Assembly: GCF_003063435.1 (NCBI RefSeq)
Contig: NZ_NESL01000001.1
Span: 186,001 to 250,000, forward strand
DNA: 64,000 bases
Origin: Limnohabitans sp. 2KL-1
GTDB lineage: Bacteria; Pseudomonadota; Gammaproteobacteria; Burkholderiales; Burkholderiaceae_C
Direction: 5' to 3'
In this document: piece after piece, positions 50,796-59,443 of the stretch
Layout: every line of letters begins with the position of its first letter
How positions within the stretch are numbered: the stretch's first letter is position 1
Made by a program: the position numbers and the translations under genes
Notes under the pieces: generated by a model
What the model saw: the letters and a program-made list of their open reading frames with translations, nothing else
What the model was told of the DNA's origin: nothing
The model's database searches: none

Positions 50796-51788
50796 ATGTC
50801 ACTGAACCGTCGCCATTTCCTGGCCGCAGCCACGGCACCCGCCATCCTGTCGTCTTCACCGTTGCGCGCCCAGACCAAGCCCAAGGTCTCTTACGCTTAC
50901 TTGCTGGACCCTGCCTATGACGCGGTCGTCTGGGCCATCAAGAACGGCAAGGTCAAATCCAGCATCATCGATGTCGAGGCCACCGGCATGCTGATCCCGC
51001 AACTGCTGCAGGTCACCTCGACCAAGCAATACGATGTCGTCATGACCGCCGTCATCGGGGTGCCGGCAGCGGCTGCACGTGGGCTGGACCTGCGCATCCT
51101 GTCGGCCGCTTTGCATGCCTCGCCGGTGGGCGAAGGCGGGGGCGTCTGGGTGAAGAAGGGCAGTCCCCACACGACGGTCTCGGCGCTCAAGGGCCGCACC
51201 ATGGCCTCGTATGGCTTGCGTTCCACGGGGTACATGTTCGTGCGCGAAGCGATGCGCCTGAAATTCGGTCTCAACATGGCGCTGGAGGGTGGCGATGTGC
51301 GTCAGGTCGAGGTGCAGGCACCGAATTTGCCGGCTGCGCTGGCCACGGGTCAGGCCGATGCCGCCACCTTGATTCACAGCCAGGCCTGGCGGGCCATGCA
51401 GAGCGGTGAATTCCACAACATTTGTGAAACCAACGTCATCCTGAATGAGCGTTATGGCCCTCTGGTGTCGGCCGTCAATGTGTCTTACCCGGACCGCCTG
51501 GCACAGCGCGCAGAACACATCAGTGAATTCAACCGCATGCTCAAGGCCTCGGTGAGCTACGCCCTGACCAACCGCGACGAGGTGTTTGGTGCGGTCGCCA
51601 AGCAGGCCAACATCGACCGTGGCTTTCTGGAGTGGTGGTTCGACAAGACCACGCGTGTGCCTGCCGTGTTTGGCGATGAGCATGCCAAGGCCGTCCAGAC
51701 GGCCTGGACCATCGGACGGGACATGGGCATGGTGGCGTCAGTCCCTGACGTGCGTGCTTATACCTGGGACAAGACGCTGCGCTCATGA
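50796..51788 (+). CDS. ABC transporter substrate-binding protein (NitT/TauT type)
   Basis: A 330-residue periplasmic binding protein with a twin-arginine-like signal (NRRHFLAAATAP, cut near LRAQ). It belongs to the NMT1/SsuA-like group. CGGAGGA precedes the ATG at 50796, which gives the normal export signal; the frame extends upstream inside the ATPase gene but is artefactual. The ligand is unknown; the coupled esterase suggests an ester. Confidence 0.88.
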   Translation: MSLNRRHFLAAATAPAILSSSPLRAQTKPKVSYAYLLDPAYDAVVWAIKNGKVKSSIIDVEATGMLIPQLLQVTSTKQYDVVMTAVIGVPAAAARGLDLRILSAALHASPVGEGGGVWVKKGSPHTTVSALKGRTMASYGLRSTGYMFVREAMRLKFGLNMALEGGDVRQVEVQAPNLPAALATGQADAATLIHSQAWRAMQSGEFHNICETNVILNERYGPLVSAVNVSYPDRLAQRAEHISEFNRMLKASVSYALTNRDEVFGAVAKQANIDRGFLEWWFDKTTRVPAVFGDEHAKAVQTAWTIGRDMGMVASVPDVRAYTWDKTLRS

Positions 51789-52573
51789 CCGCAGCAGCTG
51801 CAGCATCCAGTCGACTGCTTCGCACCCAGCGTGGGCTTGCCCTGGCCTTCCTTTTGGTGCTGGCGGTGGCATGGTGGGCCACGGCAGGACGTGTGCCCGC
51901 CTACGTCCTGCCGCCGCCGAGCGAAGTCGGCAAAGCCTTGCTCACTTTCGTGTCGTCTGCGCAGCGGCTGTCGCACCTGTTTGCCACGCTGGCCCACATC
52001 GGATCGGCCATCGGTATTTCATTCCTGCTGGGCGCCATGCTGGCCTTTGCCGCGCATTACGCCCGATGGAGCGCACCGGCCATACACCAGCGGCTCAATC
52101 CGTTTTTGAGCGCTTTTTCGGGCATCGGCTGGACGCTGCTTTCCGTGATCTGGTTCGGTGTGTCCAGCTACACGGTGGTGTTCACGATTGTTGTGGTCCT
52201 GCTGCCTTTTGCGTTGGTGAACTTGCGTGAGGGGCTGCTTGCGCTTGATGCTGAACTGCACGAAATGGGCAACAGCTTTGGCCGCAGCCGCTGGCGCGCC
52301 TGGCGGCTGCTGGTGATGCCCGCCTTGCTGCCTTTTGTGGCCGCGACACTGCGCATCATGTTTGGCGTGGCCTGGAAAGTGGCATTGACCGCCGAACTCT
52401 TTGGTGGCGGTCGGGGCTTGGGCTATGTGATCAACATCGCCCGCCAGGACTACGACACGGCGACACTGTTTGCGGTCATTTTGTTCATCATCATCGCTGT
52501 GACGCTGGCGGACCGACTGTTGTTCGGTCCGCTGGAGCGGTACACGGCCCGTCAGTTTGGAAGCACGCCATGA
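51785..52573 (+). CDS. ABC transporter permease
   Basis: A 262-residue inner-membrane permease with about six helices and the EAA loop region (LHEMGNSFGRSRWRAWRLLVMP). It overlaps its neighbours by 4 bp on both sides. It is one of two different permeases in this operon, which would form a heterodimer. Confidence 0.92.
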   Translation: MTAAAAASSRLLRTQRGLALAFLLVLAVAWWATAGRVPAYVLPPPSEVGKALLTFVSSAQRLSHLFATLAHIGSAIGISFLLGAMLAFAAHYARWSAPAIHQRLNPFLSAFSGIGWTLLSVIWFGVSSYTVVFTIVVVLLPFALVNLREGLLALDAELHEMGNSFGRSRWRAWRLLVMPALLPFVAATLRIMFGVAWKVALTAELFGGGRGLGYVINIARQDYDTATLFAVILFIIIAVTLADRLLFGPLERYTARQFGSTP

Positions 52574-53361
52574 AGTCCGAAGCGTCAAGCGCCAAGGCCC
52601 TTTCCCAGGATGTCGGGCGTCGTTCGGGCGCACTGTGGTTGGCCGACGCCTTGGTCGTGCTGGCGCTGGTGGCCTGGGCTGCAGGGGCGGCCAATTTGCC
52701 CGAATTCGTTTTGCCGGGGCCGTTGGCGGTGGGGCAAAGGCTGCTCACCCTGTTCACGGACGGCGAATTCTTTGTCCACACGGCAGCCTCCACGTTGCGT
52801 GTGTTGGGCTCGGTGTTTTTGGCCTTGGTGATCGGCGGCGGGTTGGCGGTGCTCGCTCGGGCCGTGCCATGGCTTGACGGCATTGTGAGCGGATTGCTTC
52901 AGCCTTTCCTCAGCGCATTCCCCTCGATCGGCTGGGCCATCCGGGCGGCCATCTGGTTCACCCCAGGTCATGCTTCGATCGTGTTTGTGCAAGTCGCGAT
53001 CCTCATCCCGTTTTGCCTGATCAACGTCACCGAAGGTTTGCGACAGATTGATCGGGAAGCCCTGGAGATGGCCACCAGTTTCACCCGTTCCCGCCCACGC
53101 ATCGTGCTGCGCGTGGGTTTGCCGCTGCTGTTGCCCTACCTGATGGGTGCGCTGCGCATCGCTTACGGCGTGGCCTGGAAAATTGCGTTGGTCGCTGAAT
53201 TGTTGGGCTCGACTTCCGGACTTGGATTTTTGATGCTGCGTGCCCAAGGTTCCGCCGACATGACCACCGTGCTCGCCGCATGTCTGGCCATCGTTGCCTT
53301 GTTTTATGCGGGCGAACGCCTGTTGCTCGACCCACTCGCGCGACGTTTCAGCCCACGTTAA
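52570..53361 (+). CDS. ABC transporter permease
   Basis: A 263-residue permease of the same TauC/SsuC type, with about six helices and the EAA loop (ALEMATSFTRSRPRIVLRVGLP). It is the last gene of the esterase-ABC operon and overlaps the preceding permease by 4 bp. A GC-rich hairpin follows it. Confidence 0.92.
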   Translation: MKSEASSAKALSQDVGRRSGALWLADALVVLALVAWAAGAANLPEFVLPGPLAVGQRLLTLFTDGEFFVHTAASTLRVLGSVFLALVIGGGLAVLARAVPWLDGIVSGLLQPFLSAFPSIGWAIRAAIWFTPGHASIVFVQVAILIPFCLINVTEGLRQIDREALEMATSFTRSRPRIVLRVGLPLLLPYLMGALRIAYGVAWKIALVAELLGSTSGLGFLMLRAQGSADMTTVLAACLAIVALFYAGERLLLDPLARRFSPR

Positions 53362-53365
53362 GACC

Positions 53366-53388
53366 CCGGTCGCCGCAGCCGCGACCGG
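53366..53388. terminator. Hairpin between convergent genes
   Basis: CCGGTCGC and GCGACCGG form a perfect 8-bp stem with a 7-nt loop between the permease gene and xdhC. No T-tract; likely a bidirectional terminator. Confidence 0.5.
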
Positions 53389-53397
53389 TATGAACTG

Positions 53398-54399
53398 TCA
53401 AGCCAGACCGCACACGGTCTTGGAGCCTTCCCAGCTGCTGAGGGCTTGACTCAAATCCACGCCACGGCGCATGGCGGTCATTTCGGCCACGATGCTCATG
53501 GCGATTTCCGGTGGGGTCAGGGCGCCCAGATTCAGGCCCACCGGGCCGCGCAATTGGGCGGCTTCGGCTTCTGACACATCGAATTCGAGCAGGCGTTTGC
53601 GCCGCTGCGTGTTGTTGTGGCGCGAGCCCAGGGCCCCCACATAAAACGCGGGCGTGTGCAGCGCCTCCATCAGGGCCAGATCGTCCAGTTTGGGGTCGTG
53701 CGTCACGGCCACCACCGCGCTGTTGTGGTCCAGACGCATGGCCAGCACCAGGTCGTCGGGCATCTGGGTGGACAGGTGCACACCGGCCATGGCTTCCCAG
53801 CCTTCGTGGTATTCGGCGCGAGGTTCGCACACCGTGACCTGGTAGTCCAGCATGACCGCCATGGCCGCCAGATAGCGCGAGAGTTGCCCGCCACCGATGA
53901 TGAGCAGGCGCAGGCGCGGGCCGTGCACCGTGGTCAGGCTTTGGCCATCAAACTGCAGCTTGTCGCCCTCGGTGGCCGCGCTCATGCGCACCATGCCTGT
54001 GGCCATGTCCAGACGCCGCTCCACGCGCTGGTGTTGCTCAATCAGCACCAGCAACTCACGCAATTGCGATTGGGGTGACAAGGGCTCCAGCACCACCTGC
54101 ACCGAGCCGCCGCAAGGCAGGCCAAAGCGGCGCACCTCTTCGGCGGTCTGGCCGTAGGTGGTGGTCTCCGGCATGCGCATGGCCAACTCGCCCGCCGCCA
54201 CACGGCGGATCAGGTCGTCTTCGATGCAGCCACCCGAGACCGACCCGGCCACTTGGCCGTCGCCTCGGATGATCATGAGCGAGCCCGGTGGGCGTGGGGC
54301 CGATCCCCAAGTGCGCACCACGGTGCCCATGACCACGCGCTGGCCCCGGCTTTGCCAGTCCAAAGCGGTGCGGATCACGTCGATGTCGATGCTGTTCAT
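53398..54399 (-). CDS. XdhC/CoxI-family molybdenum-enzyme maturation protein
   Basis: A 333-residue protein: N-terminal XdhC domain (TWGSAPRPPGSLMII, GSVSGGCIEDD) and a C-terminal Rossmann domain (LLIIGGGQLSRYLAAMA, GALGSRHNN). XdhC proteins bind and sulfurate the molybdenum cofactor before insertion. It could serve the molybdenum hydroxylase at 45.5-48.2 kb or the CO dehydrogenase. A second XdhC homologue is encoded at 56980-58098. Confidence 0.88.
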   Translation of the reverse strand: MNSIDIDVIRTALDWQSRGQRVVMGTVVRTWGSAPRPPGSLMIIRGDGQVAGSVSGGCIEDDLIRRVAAGELAMRMPETTTYGQTAEEVRRFGLPCGGSVQVVLEPLSPQSQLRELLVLIEQHQRVERRLDMATGMVRMSAATEGDKLQFDGQSLTTVHGPRLRLLIIGGGQLSRYLAAMAVMLDYQVTVCEPRAEYHEGWEAMAGVHLSTQMPDDLVLAMRLDHNSAVVAVTHDPKLDDLALMEALHTPAFYVGALGSRHNNTQRRKRLLEFDVSEAEAAQLRGPVGLNLGALTPPEIAMSIVAEMTAMRRGVDLSQALSSWEGSKTVCGLA

Positions 54400-54458
54400 G
54401 CTGTTTTTGTCTCCGTTGTGGGCATCAGCCTTGCCGCTGTGCAGAAATCATAAAGTGA

Positions 54459-55601
54459 TCAGGGAATGGACCAAGACGGGTGCGCGACAGTTTCGCGTAC
54501 GGACAGAACCAGCGCCTGCAACCCGGCCAAAGCCCCCAGCAAAGCCAAGGCGGTCTGCATTGCCAACGGGCCTGACATCGGACTGGCCAAGCCCACCCAC
54601 ACCAGCAAGCCCGGTCCCAGAACCAGCGCCATGGCGCGCGTCAGCCAGGGCGGTGTCATGGTCGACAATTTCATGGTGACACGGGGTCGGCTGCAATGCA
54701 CGGCCCAGGCCAGTGAAGGCAGCAGCATGGCCAGCACGCCATGCACAGTACTTTGGCCCAGCAGCATCAGTGCGCCCAAGGCCAGTAAAACCAGGCTCAG
54801 GCAAGGCTGGCGGTGTGTTGGTATCCAGCGCCATGAAGGTGCCACCAAGGCGGGCAAGACCGCCATCATCCCCAGGTGCCCCAGCACCATCTGTTCGTTG
54901 GACAAGCCCAAACCGGCGCACCACACATTGCCCATCCACAGGCTGCCCATCATCAGGCCCATGGCGGAAGGGGCCAGCAAGCTGCTGAGTTCGGCCCGGG
55001 CACCGGGGCAGCCCGTCGGCCTTGGCACCGTGGCACGGTCTCGTGCAGACAAGACCGTGGCACACACCACCAGCAGGGCGCTCACAGGCCAGGGGGTCCA
55101 GGACACCTCCCCGGGGGCCAGCCAGGCCAGACCCACCAGGGTGGCGGCCAACACCGGATGCCAGGCCACCGGGCCGAGCTGAAAGGTGCTGAAACGGCTG
55201 CGTGTTTCGATCAGGCCGCTCCACGCCCCCCAAAGCAAGGCCACGATCAGCAAACCGGTATGTGCCAAGTTCACCGGTGCTGCATTCAAGGTTGATGCAT
55301 GGAAAGAGGCCAGCCACTGCGGCAACCAGACGCCCACGGCACTCAAGCCGCCGCACCAGGCCATGGCGGTCGGGCGCGATTGGAAAGCCCAAGTGCTGCC
55401 CCGGCAAAGCAAACGAGCCGCCCACCACAGCGCCACAGCCAGCACCCCGCTGGCCAGTGACCAGCCCAGGCGCATGCCCTGTTCGCCCAGCCACAACCAG
55501 CCCAGCAGCATCACGGTCCAGTGCGCCACCTCCCCTGCATGGGCCAAGGCATCCTGTTGAGCAGCTGGGGTGGAGCGGGCTTCAGACCGGGGCATAGCCA
55601 T
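54459..55601 (-). CDS. Polytopic membrane protein of unknown function
   Basis: About 380 residues, with some ten to twelve hydrophobic segments separated by short loops and many Trp and Gly residues. Repeated MLLG, LLALGALMLLG and WLGE segments stand out. I do not recognise the family. The ATG at 55601 overlaps the end of the next upstream gene by 20 bp; a GTG at 55619 and an ATG at 55595 are alternatives. It sits between xdhC and an oxygenase-like gene in a molybdenum-enzyme neighbourhood, but no functional link is visible. Confidence 0.65.
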   Translation of the reverse strand: MAMPRSEARSTPAAQQDALAHAGEVAHWTVMLLGWLWLGEQGMRLGWSLASGVLAVALWWAARLLCRGSTWAFQSRPTAMAWCGGLSAVGVWLPQWLASFHASTLNAAPVNLAHTGLLIVALLWGAWSGLIETRSRFSTFQLGPVAWHPVLAATLVGLAWLAPGEVSWTPWPVSALLVVCATVLSARDRATVPRPTGCPGARAELSSLLAPSAMGLMMGSLWMGNVWCAGLGLSNEQMVLGHLGMMAVLPALVAPSWRWIPTHRQPCLSLVLLALGALMLLGQSTVHGVLAMLLPSLAWAVHCSRPRVTMKLSTMTPPWLTRAMALVLGPGLLVWVGLASPMSGPLAMQTALALLGALAGLQALVLSVRETVAHPSWSIP

Positions 55602-56280
55602 GCAATTGATCAGAGCCACCGGCCGCGTGCACGCTCACGTTGAACGACACGATCACCCGGTCGGCACTGCCGTGGTAGGGCATGGCCTGGTGCGCCAGCC
55701 ACGACGGGAACACCACCAACTGGCCCGGCACCGGTTCGATGTCGAGGTGCGCGTTTTGCAAATAGGCGTTTCCAAAGTCCATGGCCGCGCCGCCCAGCCG
55801 GTTGAAGTGCGGGCCATAAAACCGCGTCACGCCATTGGCCGCGCCCAGCACCGGGTGCTGGCTGCGCTGCTCGGGTGGGTCCACTTGCAGGCAATACACA
55901 CCCGACCACGAACAGTTGCCGTGGGTGTGCACATCGTGGTGGCTGCCCTGGCTGGAGACCTGAAACCAGATGCCGCGCAGCGCGATCTGAAAACCCGGTT
56001 TGCCCTCAGGCCAGGCCCCTTGGTTGGCCAGCACCACGGTCTGGCGCACGCTGTCCACGATGAAGCGCACCAGCTGTTCCCACTCGGCCAGGCGGATGCG
56101 TTGCAGCAAATCGTCGCGGCTGGCGTAAAAAGCTTTGGGCTCACCCGACACGGCCGGGTCGGTGGCACGCATGGTCTGAAACACCCGCACCAACACGGCG
56201 TTGACCGACTCGGCTTGCGCGAAACGGTGCACGCCGATGGGCGTGTGCCAGAACTGGTGAAGCGGGTCGGGCTGAATCAT
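55582..56280 (-). CDS. TIGR02466-family putative 2OG-Fe(II) oxygenase
   Basis: About 232 residues with the family's WxxxS-H-HxHxxxxxSGVYCL core (HDVHTHGNCSWSGVYCL), a second metal-site His in VVFPSWLAHQAMPYHG, and a downstream Arg (ADRVIVSFN). The pattern fits a cupin-fold 2-oxoglutarate/Fe(II) oxygenase. The ATG at 56280 is chosen over a TTG at 56289. It overlaps the membrane protein gene by 20 bp. The substrate is unknown. Confidence 0.8.
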   Translation of the reverse strand: MIQPDPLHQFWHTPIGVHRFAQAESVNAVLVRVFQTMRATDPAVSGEPKAFYASRDDLLQRIRLAEWEQLVRFIVDSVRQTVVLANQGAWPEGKPGFQIALRGIWFQVSSQGSHHDVHTHGNCSWSGVYCLQVDPPEQRSQHPVLGAANGVTRFYGPHFNRLGGAAMDFGNAYLQNAHLDIEPVPGQLVVFPSWLAHQAMPYHGSADRVIVSFNVSVHAAGGSDQLHGYAPV

Positions 56281-56296
56281 GGTGCGCAAAGACCGA

Positions 56297-56977
56297 TCAG
56301 GCCGTGACCATCAAGTCGGCCGGCCACTTGAGCCGATGCCCAGTGCGTGCGGCCAGCGCTTCGATGTCTTCGAGCGTGTCGACATCGGTGCGGTAACGGG
56401 TGTTGGTCGTGGCCCAGGGGTGGACTTGTTCGGGGTTGGCCGACTGCCACTGGCGGCAGCCCACGTTGGCCGCACCGGCCAAAATCTGGTCGCGCACCTC
56501 GGCGCTGAACATGACCGGATTGCCCGGCAGGCCATCCACCGTGGGCTGCACCACCTGCGCACCCGTAGGGCGCTTTTTGTAGGCCCCGATCAGGTCGTTG
56601 ATGTCTTGTGAGTTGATCAGCGGCTGGTCGGCCAAGGCCACCAGCACCGCGTCGAGCTTGGGCGACAGCGCCTGCAAACCCAAACGCAAAGACGAAATTT
56701 GGCCGGCATCCGGGTCGGGGTTGCGCACCAGCGTGACCGGGAACTCTTTGACGGCCTCTTCGATGCGGTCAGCGTAGTGGCCCAGCACCACCACCACTTC
56801 GTCCACCCCCGCACCCGACAGCGCGATCAACTGGCGGCGAATGAGCGGCACGCCACCCAACTCCAGCAGGCTTTTGGGACGGTGCCCCATGCGCGAGCCC
56901 GAGCCCGCCGCCAACAACACCGCGCCCACGGTGACGCGGCTGTACAAGCCCCCACCGCCTTTGAGAATGCAACCCAT
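56297..56977 (-). CDS. mocA: MocA/MobA-like molybdenum cofactor nucleotidyltransferase
   Basis: A 226-residue nucleotidyltransferase: AVLLAAGSGSRMGHRPKSLL with the signature Lys, and LVALADQPLIN. In the xanthine-oxidase family the cofactor is the cytosine dinucleotide, which CO dehydrogenase uses, so a MocA-type CTP:molybdopterin role is likely. The ATG at 56977 abuts the end of the upstream xdhC-like gene, so it is the last cox-operon gene. Specificity for CTP is inferred. Confidence 0.82.
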   Translation of the reverse strand: MGCILKGGGGLYSRVTVGAVLLAAGSGSRMGHRPKSLLELGGVPLIRRQLIALSGAGVDEVVVVLGHYADRIEEAVKEFPVTLVRNPDPDAGQISSLRLGLQALSPKLDAVLVALADQPLINSQDINDLIGAYKKRPTGAQVVQPTVDGLPGNPVMFSAEVRDQILAGAANVGCRQWQSANPEQVHPWATTNTRYRTDVDTLEDIEALAARTGHRLKWPADLMVTA

Positions 56978-56979
56978 GT

Positions 56980-58098
56980 TCAGCCTCCACAGCAAGATGA
57001 TTTGGCCGATGCTGCCACAGTGGCCAGCGCGGCTTTCGGCTCGGCTGTCAAGGCCGGGACGGCGACAGCGTCGGACGCCGTGGCTGCGTGCGCCGCTGCG
57101 GCTTTTTTGGCCCCACCGCAGCAGCTGCTGGCCGCTGCCACCGGCGCGACGGTTTTGGCGCTTGCGGCCTCCATGGGCTCGGTGGCCGCAGGTGTCGAAC
57201 AGCAAGAAGTCGCCATGGCAGCAGAAGCCGCAGCGGACGACTGAGCTGCAGACGACACCGAAGAAGCCATGGAGCCTGTCAAAGCAGCCTGGGCCGCAGG
57301 GGCGGCAGGTTCGCGTCCACGCCGCGCCGCCACCACCGAGGTCAGCACCGACAAGGCAATTTCTTCGGGCGTTTGCGCGCCGATGAATTGGCCCGCCGGG
57401 GCCACGATGCGGGCCACAGCGGCCGGGTCTTCGCCACTGGCAACCAGGCTCTCCAGCAACACGCCCGCTTTGCGCGCACTGGCCACAAACCACAGGCCCT
57501 GCGGCTGCAAGGCCAGTGCAGCTTTGAGGCCTTGCACATCGCGGCGGCCTTGTGTGGCCACCACCACAAAGGGTGAAGACAGCCGGGCGCTCACTTGCGA
57601 TACGTCGTCGCTGTCGAGCACGGTGTCGGCATCCGGGAAATCAGCCGCTTGCGCGCCCTGCGCCACCACCGCCACACGCAGGCCCACGCGGGGGGCCAGG
57701 CCCACCAGCGCACGCGCCACGGGCGAGTCGCCCACCACGGTCAACATGGCCGAGGGCATGACCGGGTCGATGAACAACTCCAGCGTGCCGCCCGAGTGGC
57801 AGGCCATGCCGAATTCAAGCACGTCGCCCAGATCGCGCTCGGCGCTTTCGTCCGAGGGGGCGATGCGGATCTTGCGCGGCTGGCCGTCGAGCAAAGCGCG
57901 GCGCACGGTCTTGATGACCGCCGGTTGGGCACAGCCGCCACCGATCCAGCCGTGGATTTGGCCGTCGGGCGTGACGACCGCTTTGTCGCCCGCCTTGCCC
58001 GAAGTGGGCGCTTGGGCGCTGAGCACCGTGACCAGCGCAAAGGGCTGGTCGGCGGCTTGCAAGCGGGCAGCCTGGGTGATCCATTCGTTGCGGTTCAT
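56980..58098 (-). CDS. CoxF/XdhC-family maturation protein with Cys-pair tail
   Basis: A 372-residue XdhC-type protein: N-terminal domain with SGKAGDKAVVT and GWIGGGCAQPAVIK, then a Rossmann domain (LTVVGDSPVARALVGLAPRV, PEEIALSVLTSVVAARRG). From about residue 265 it carries an Ala/Ser-rich tail with three Cys pairs at 299-300, 326-327 and 369-370, two followed by Gly-Gly. The ATG at 58098 has AAGGAG upstream. It lies in the cox operon and probably loads or sulfurates the molybdenum cofactor of CO dehydrogenase; the tail might bind copper or another thiophilic metal. Confidence 0.82.
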   Translation of the reverse strand: MNRNEWITQAARLQAADQPFALVTVLSAQAPTSGKAGDKAVVTPDGQIHGWIGGGCAQPAVIKTVRRALLDGQPRKIRIAPSDESAERDLGDVLEFGMACHSGGTLELFIDPVMPSAMLTVVGDSPVARALVGLAPRVGLRVAVVAQGAQAADFPDADTVLDSDDVSQVSARLSSPFVVVATQGRRDVQGLKAALALQPQGLWFVASARKAGVLLESLVASGEDPAAVARIVAPAGQFIGAQTPEEIALSVLTSVVAARRGREPAAPAAQAALTGSMASSVSSAAQSSAAASAAMATSCCSTPAATEPMEAASAKTVAPVAAASSCCGGAKKAAAAHAATASDAVAVPALTAEPKAALATVAASAKSSCCGG

Positions 58099-58122
58099 GG
58101 GGGACTCCTTCATGGCTCAAAT

Positions 58123-59331
58123 TCAATGCAAAACGTGTCGGGCAGCGGCCAAATCGGCCAAGCTGGCCAGCGGCACAAAGCGTTCGATGCGGCTACGGGC
58201 GCGCTGCAAGGCACCCGCAGCGGGCACCTGGCGCGTGGGGTGAAACCAGGTGATGCGGGCACCGCGTGCGCGCACTTCCTGCAAAGCGGCATCCAGCAGC
58301 TCGGGCCCGTCGGTGTCAAAGCCGTCCGAGAACACCCACACGCGGGCACCCCGGCTGAGCTGGGCGCGGGCGTGGTGCCGGGCAAAGTCTTGCAAGCTGG
58401 CGGCAATGCGGGTGCCACCGCCAAAACCGGCCGTCACGGCGTTGACTTTTTCCTGAATGGCGGGCGTGTCGCGTTGCATGTAGGGCGTGACTTCGGCCAA
58501 GCGGGTGTGAAACACAAACACCCGGGCATCGGCCTCGAGCGCAAAAGCGCGGGCCACGCGCAAAAACAGCGCGGCGTGCGATTCCATCGAGCGGCTCACA
58601 TCGGCCAGGATGAACAGGCGCGGGGGCTCGACGCGTTTGACTTTCCAGGCCGGTTGCAGCAGCTCGCCACCCCAGCCCACGCTGCGGCGCAGGGTCTGGC
58701 GCAAATCGAGGCGCTGGCCCCGTGGGGCCACGCGCCAGCGGCGGGTGGCGCGTGGCTGCAGTTGGGCCGTGATCTGGCGGGCCAGGTGTTGCAAGGCGCT
58801 GAGTTCTTGCGGCATCCACATCTGGCCGTCGCGCTGGTGCAGGGCTTCGGTGCGGCTGGCACCGCCTTGGGCGCGGGGCGTGCCGCTGCCCTGTTCGTCA
58901 TGCGGACTCGATGCCGAGTCGCCAGCGGTTTGGGGCGCGGCCTGCTGGCCGTTGGGTTGGGTGTTCGGTTGTTGCGCAGCGTCCATTTGGTCGTGCATGG
59001 CCTGCACGCTTTGGCGCAGGTTGCGGCTGGGCCGGGTCTGGCCGCTGACCTTGACGCCACCACGCAATTTTTCAGGGTGCCAAAAGCGCTCGTACACATC
59101 GGACCACAGCTGCCATTCGCGCTGGCTGTGGCAAGCGATGGCGCGCCATGCGGCTTGCAAGGGGCGCTCGTGCAGCGGGCCAAACAACTGGGCCGCTTGC
59201 AACATGGCTTGTTGTTCGGCCACACCCACCGTCAGGCCGTGTTCGCGCAAGAGCGCAGCAAAACCGGCCAGACGCTCGGAGGGCGCGGTGGCATCCGCTG
59301 GGGCGGTCGGTGCGGCCAGGTCAGGGGTCAT
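58123..59331 (-). CDS. coxE: CoxE-type von Willebrand factor A protein
   Basis: A 402-residue VWA protein with the MIDAS motif DVSRSMESH near residue 246 and a Gln/Ser-rich middle. CoxE works with the CoxD AAA+ ATPase to mature the Cu-S-Mo site of CO dehydrogenase. It starts about 110 nt after coxD ends, the gap containing a REP-like element. The order coxD-coxE-coxF matches known form I clusters. Confidence 0.87.
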   Translation of the reverse strand: MTPDLAAPTAPADATAPSERLAGFAALLREHGLTVGVAEQQAMLQAAQLFGPLHERPLQAAWRAIACHSQREWQLWSDVYERFWHPEKLRGGVKVSGQTRPSRNLRQSVQAMHDQMDAAQQPNTQPNGQQAAPQTAGDSASSPHDEQGSGTPRAQGGASRTEALHQRDGQMWMPQELSALQHLARQITAQLQPRATRRWRVAPRGQRLDLRQTLRRSVGWGGELLQPAWKVKRVEPPRLFILADVSRSMESHAALFLRVARAFALEADARVFVFHTRLAEVTPYMQRDTPAIQEKVNAVTAGFGGGTRIAASLQDFARHHARAQLSRGARVWVFSDGFDTDGPELLDAALQEVRARGARITWFHPTRQVPAAGALQRARSRIERFVPLASLADLAAARHVLH

Positions 59332-59394
59332 AGCGCCACGTTCTTTGACGCAGGAGCCAATCCTGTGGACGATGGTTGGGCGGGCGTATGCCAG

Positions 59395-59423
59395 GCCCGA
59401 TCGCCCTCGGGGTGGGCTCCTAC
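59395..59423. repeat. REP-like element between coxD and coxE
   Basis: On the minus strand it reads GTAGGAGCCCACCCCGAGGG and continues to GATCGGGC. The GTAGGAGC head resembles the elements at 21449 and 41176. Confidence 0.5.
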
Positions 59424-59443
59424 ACCGGGTTGGGGTCGTGCCG

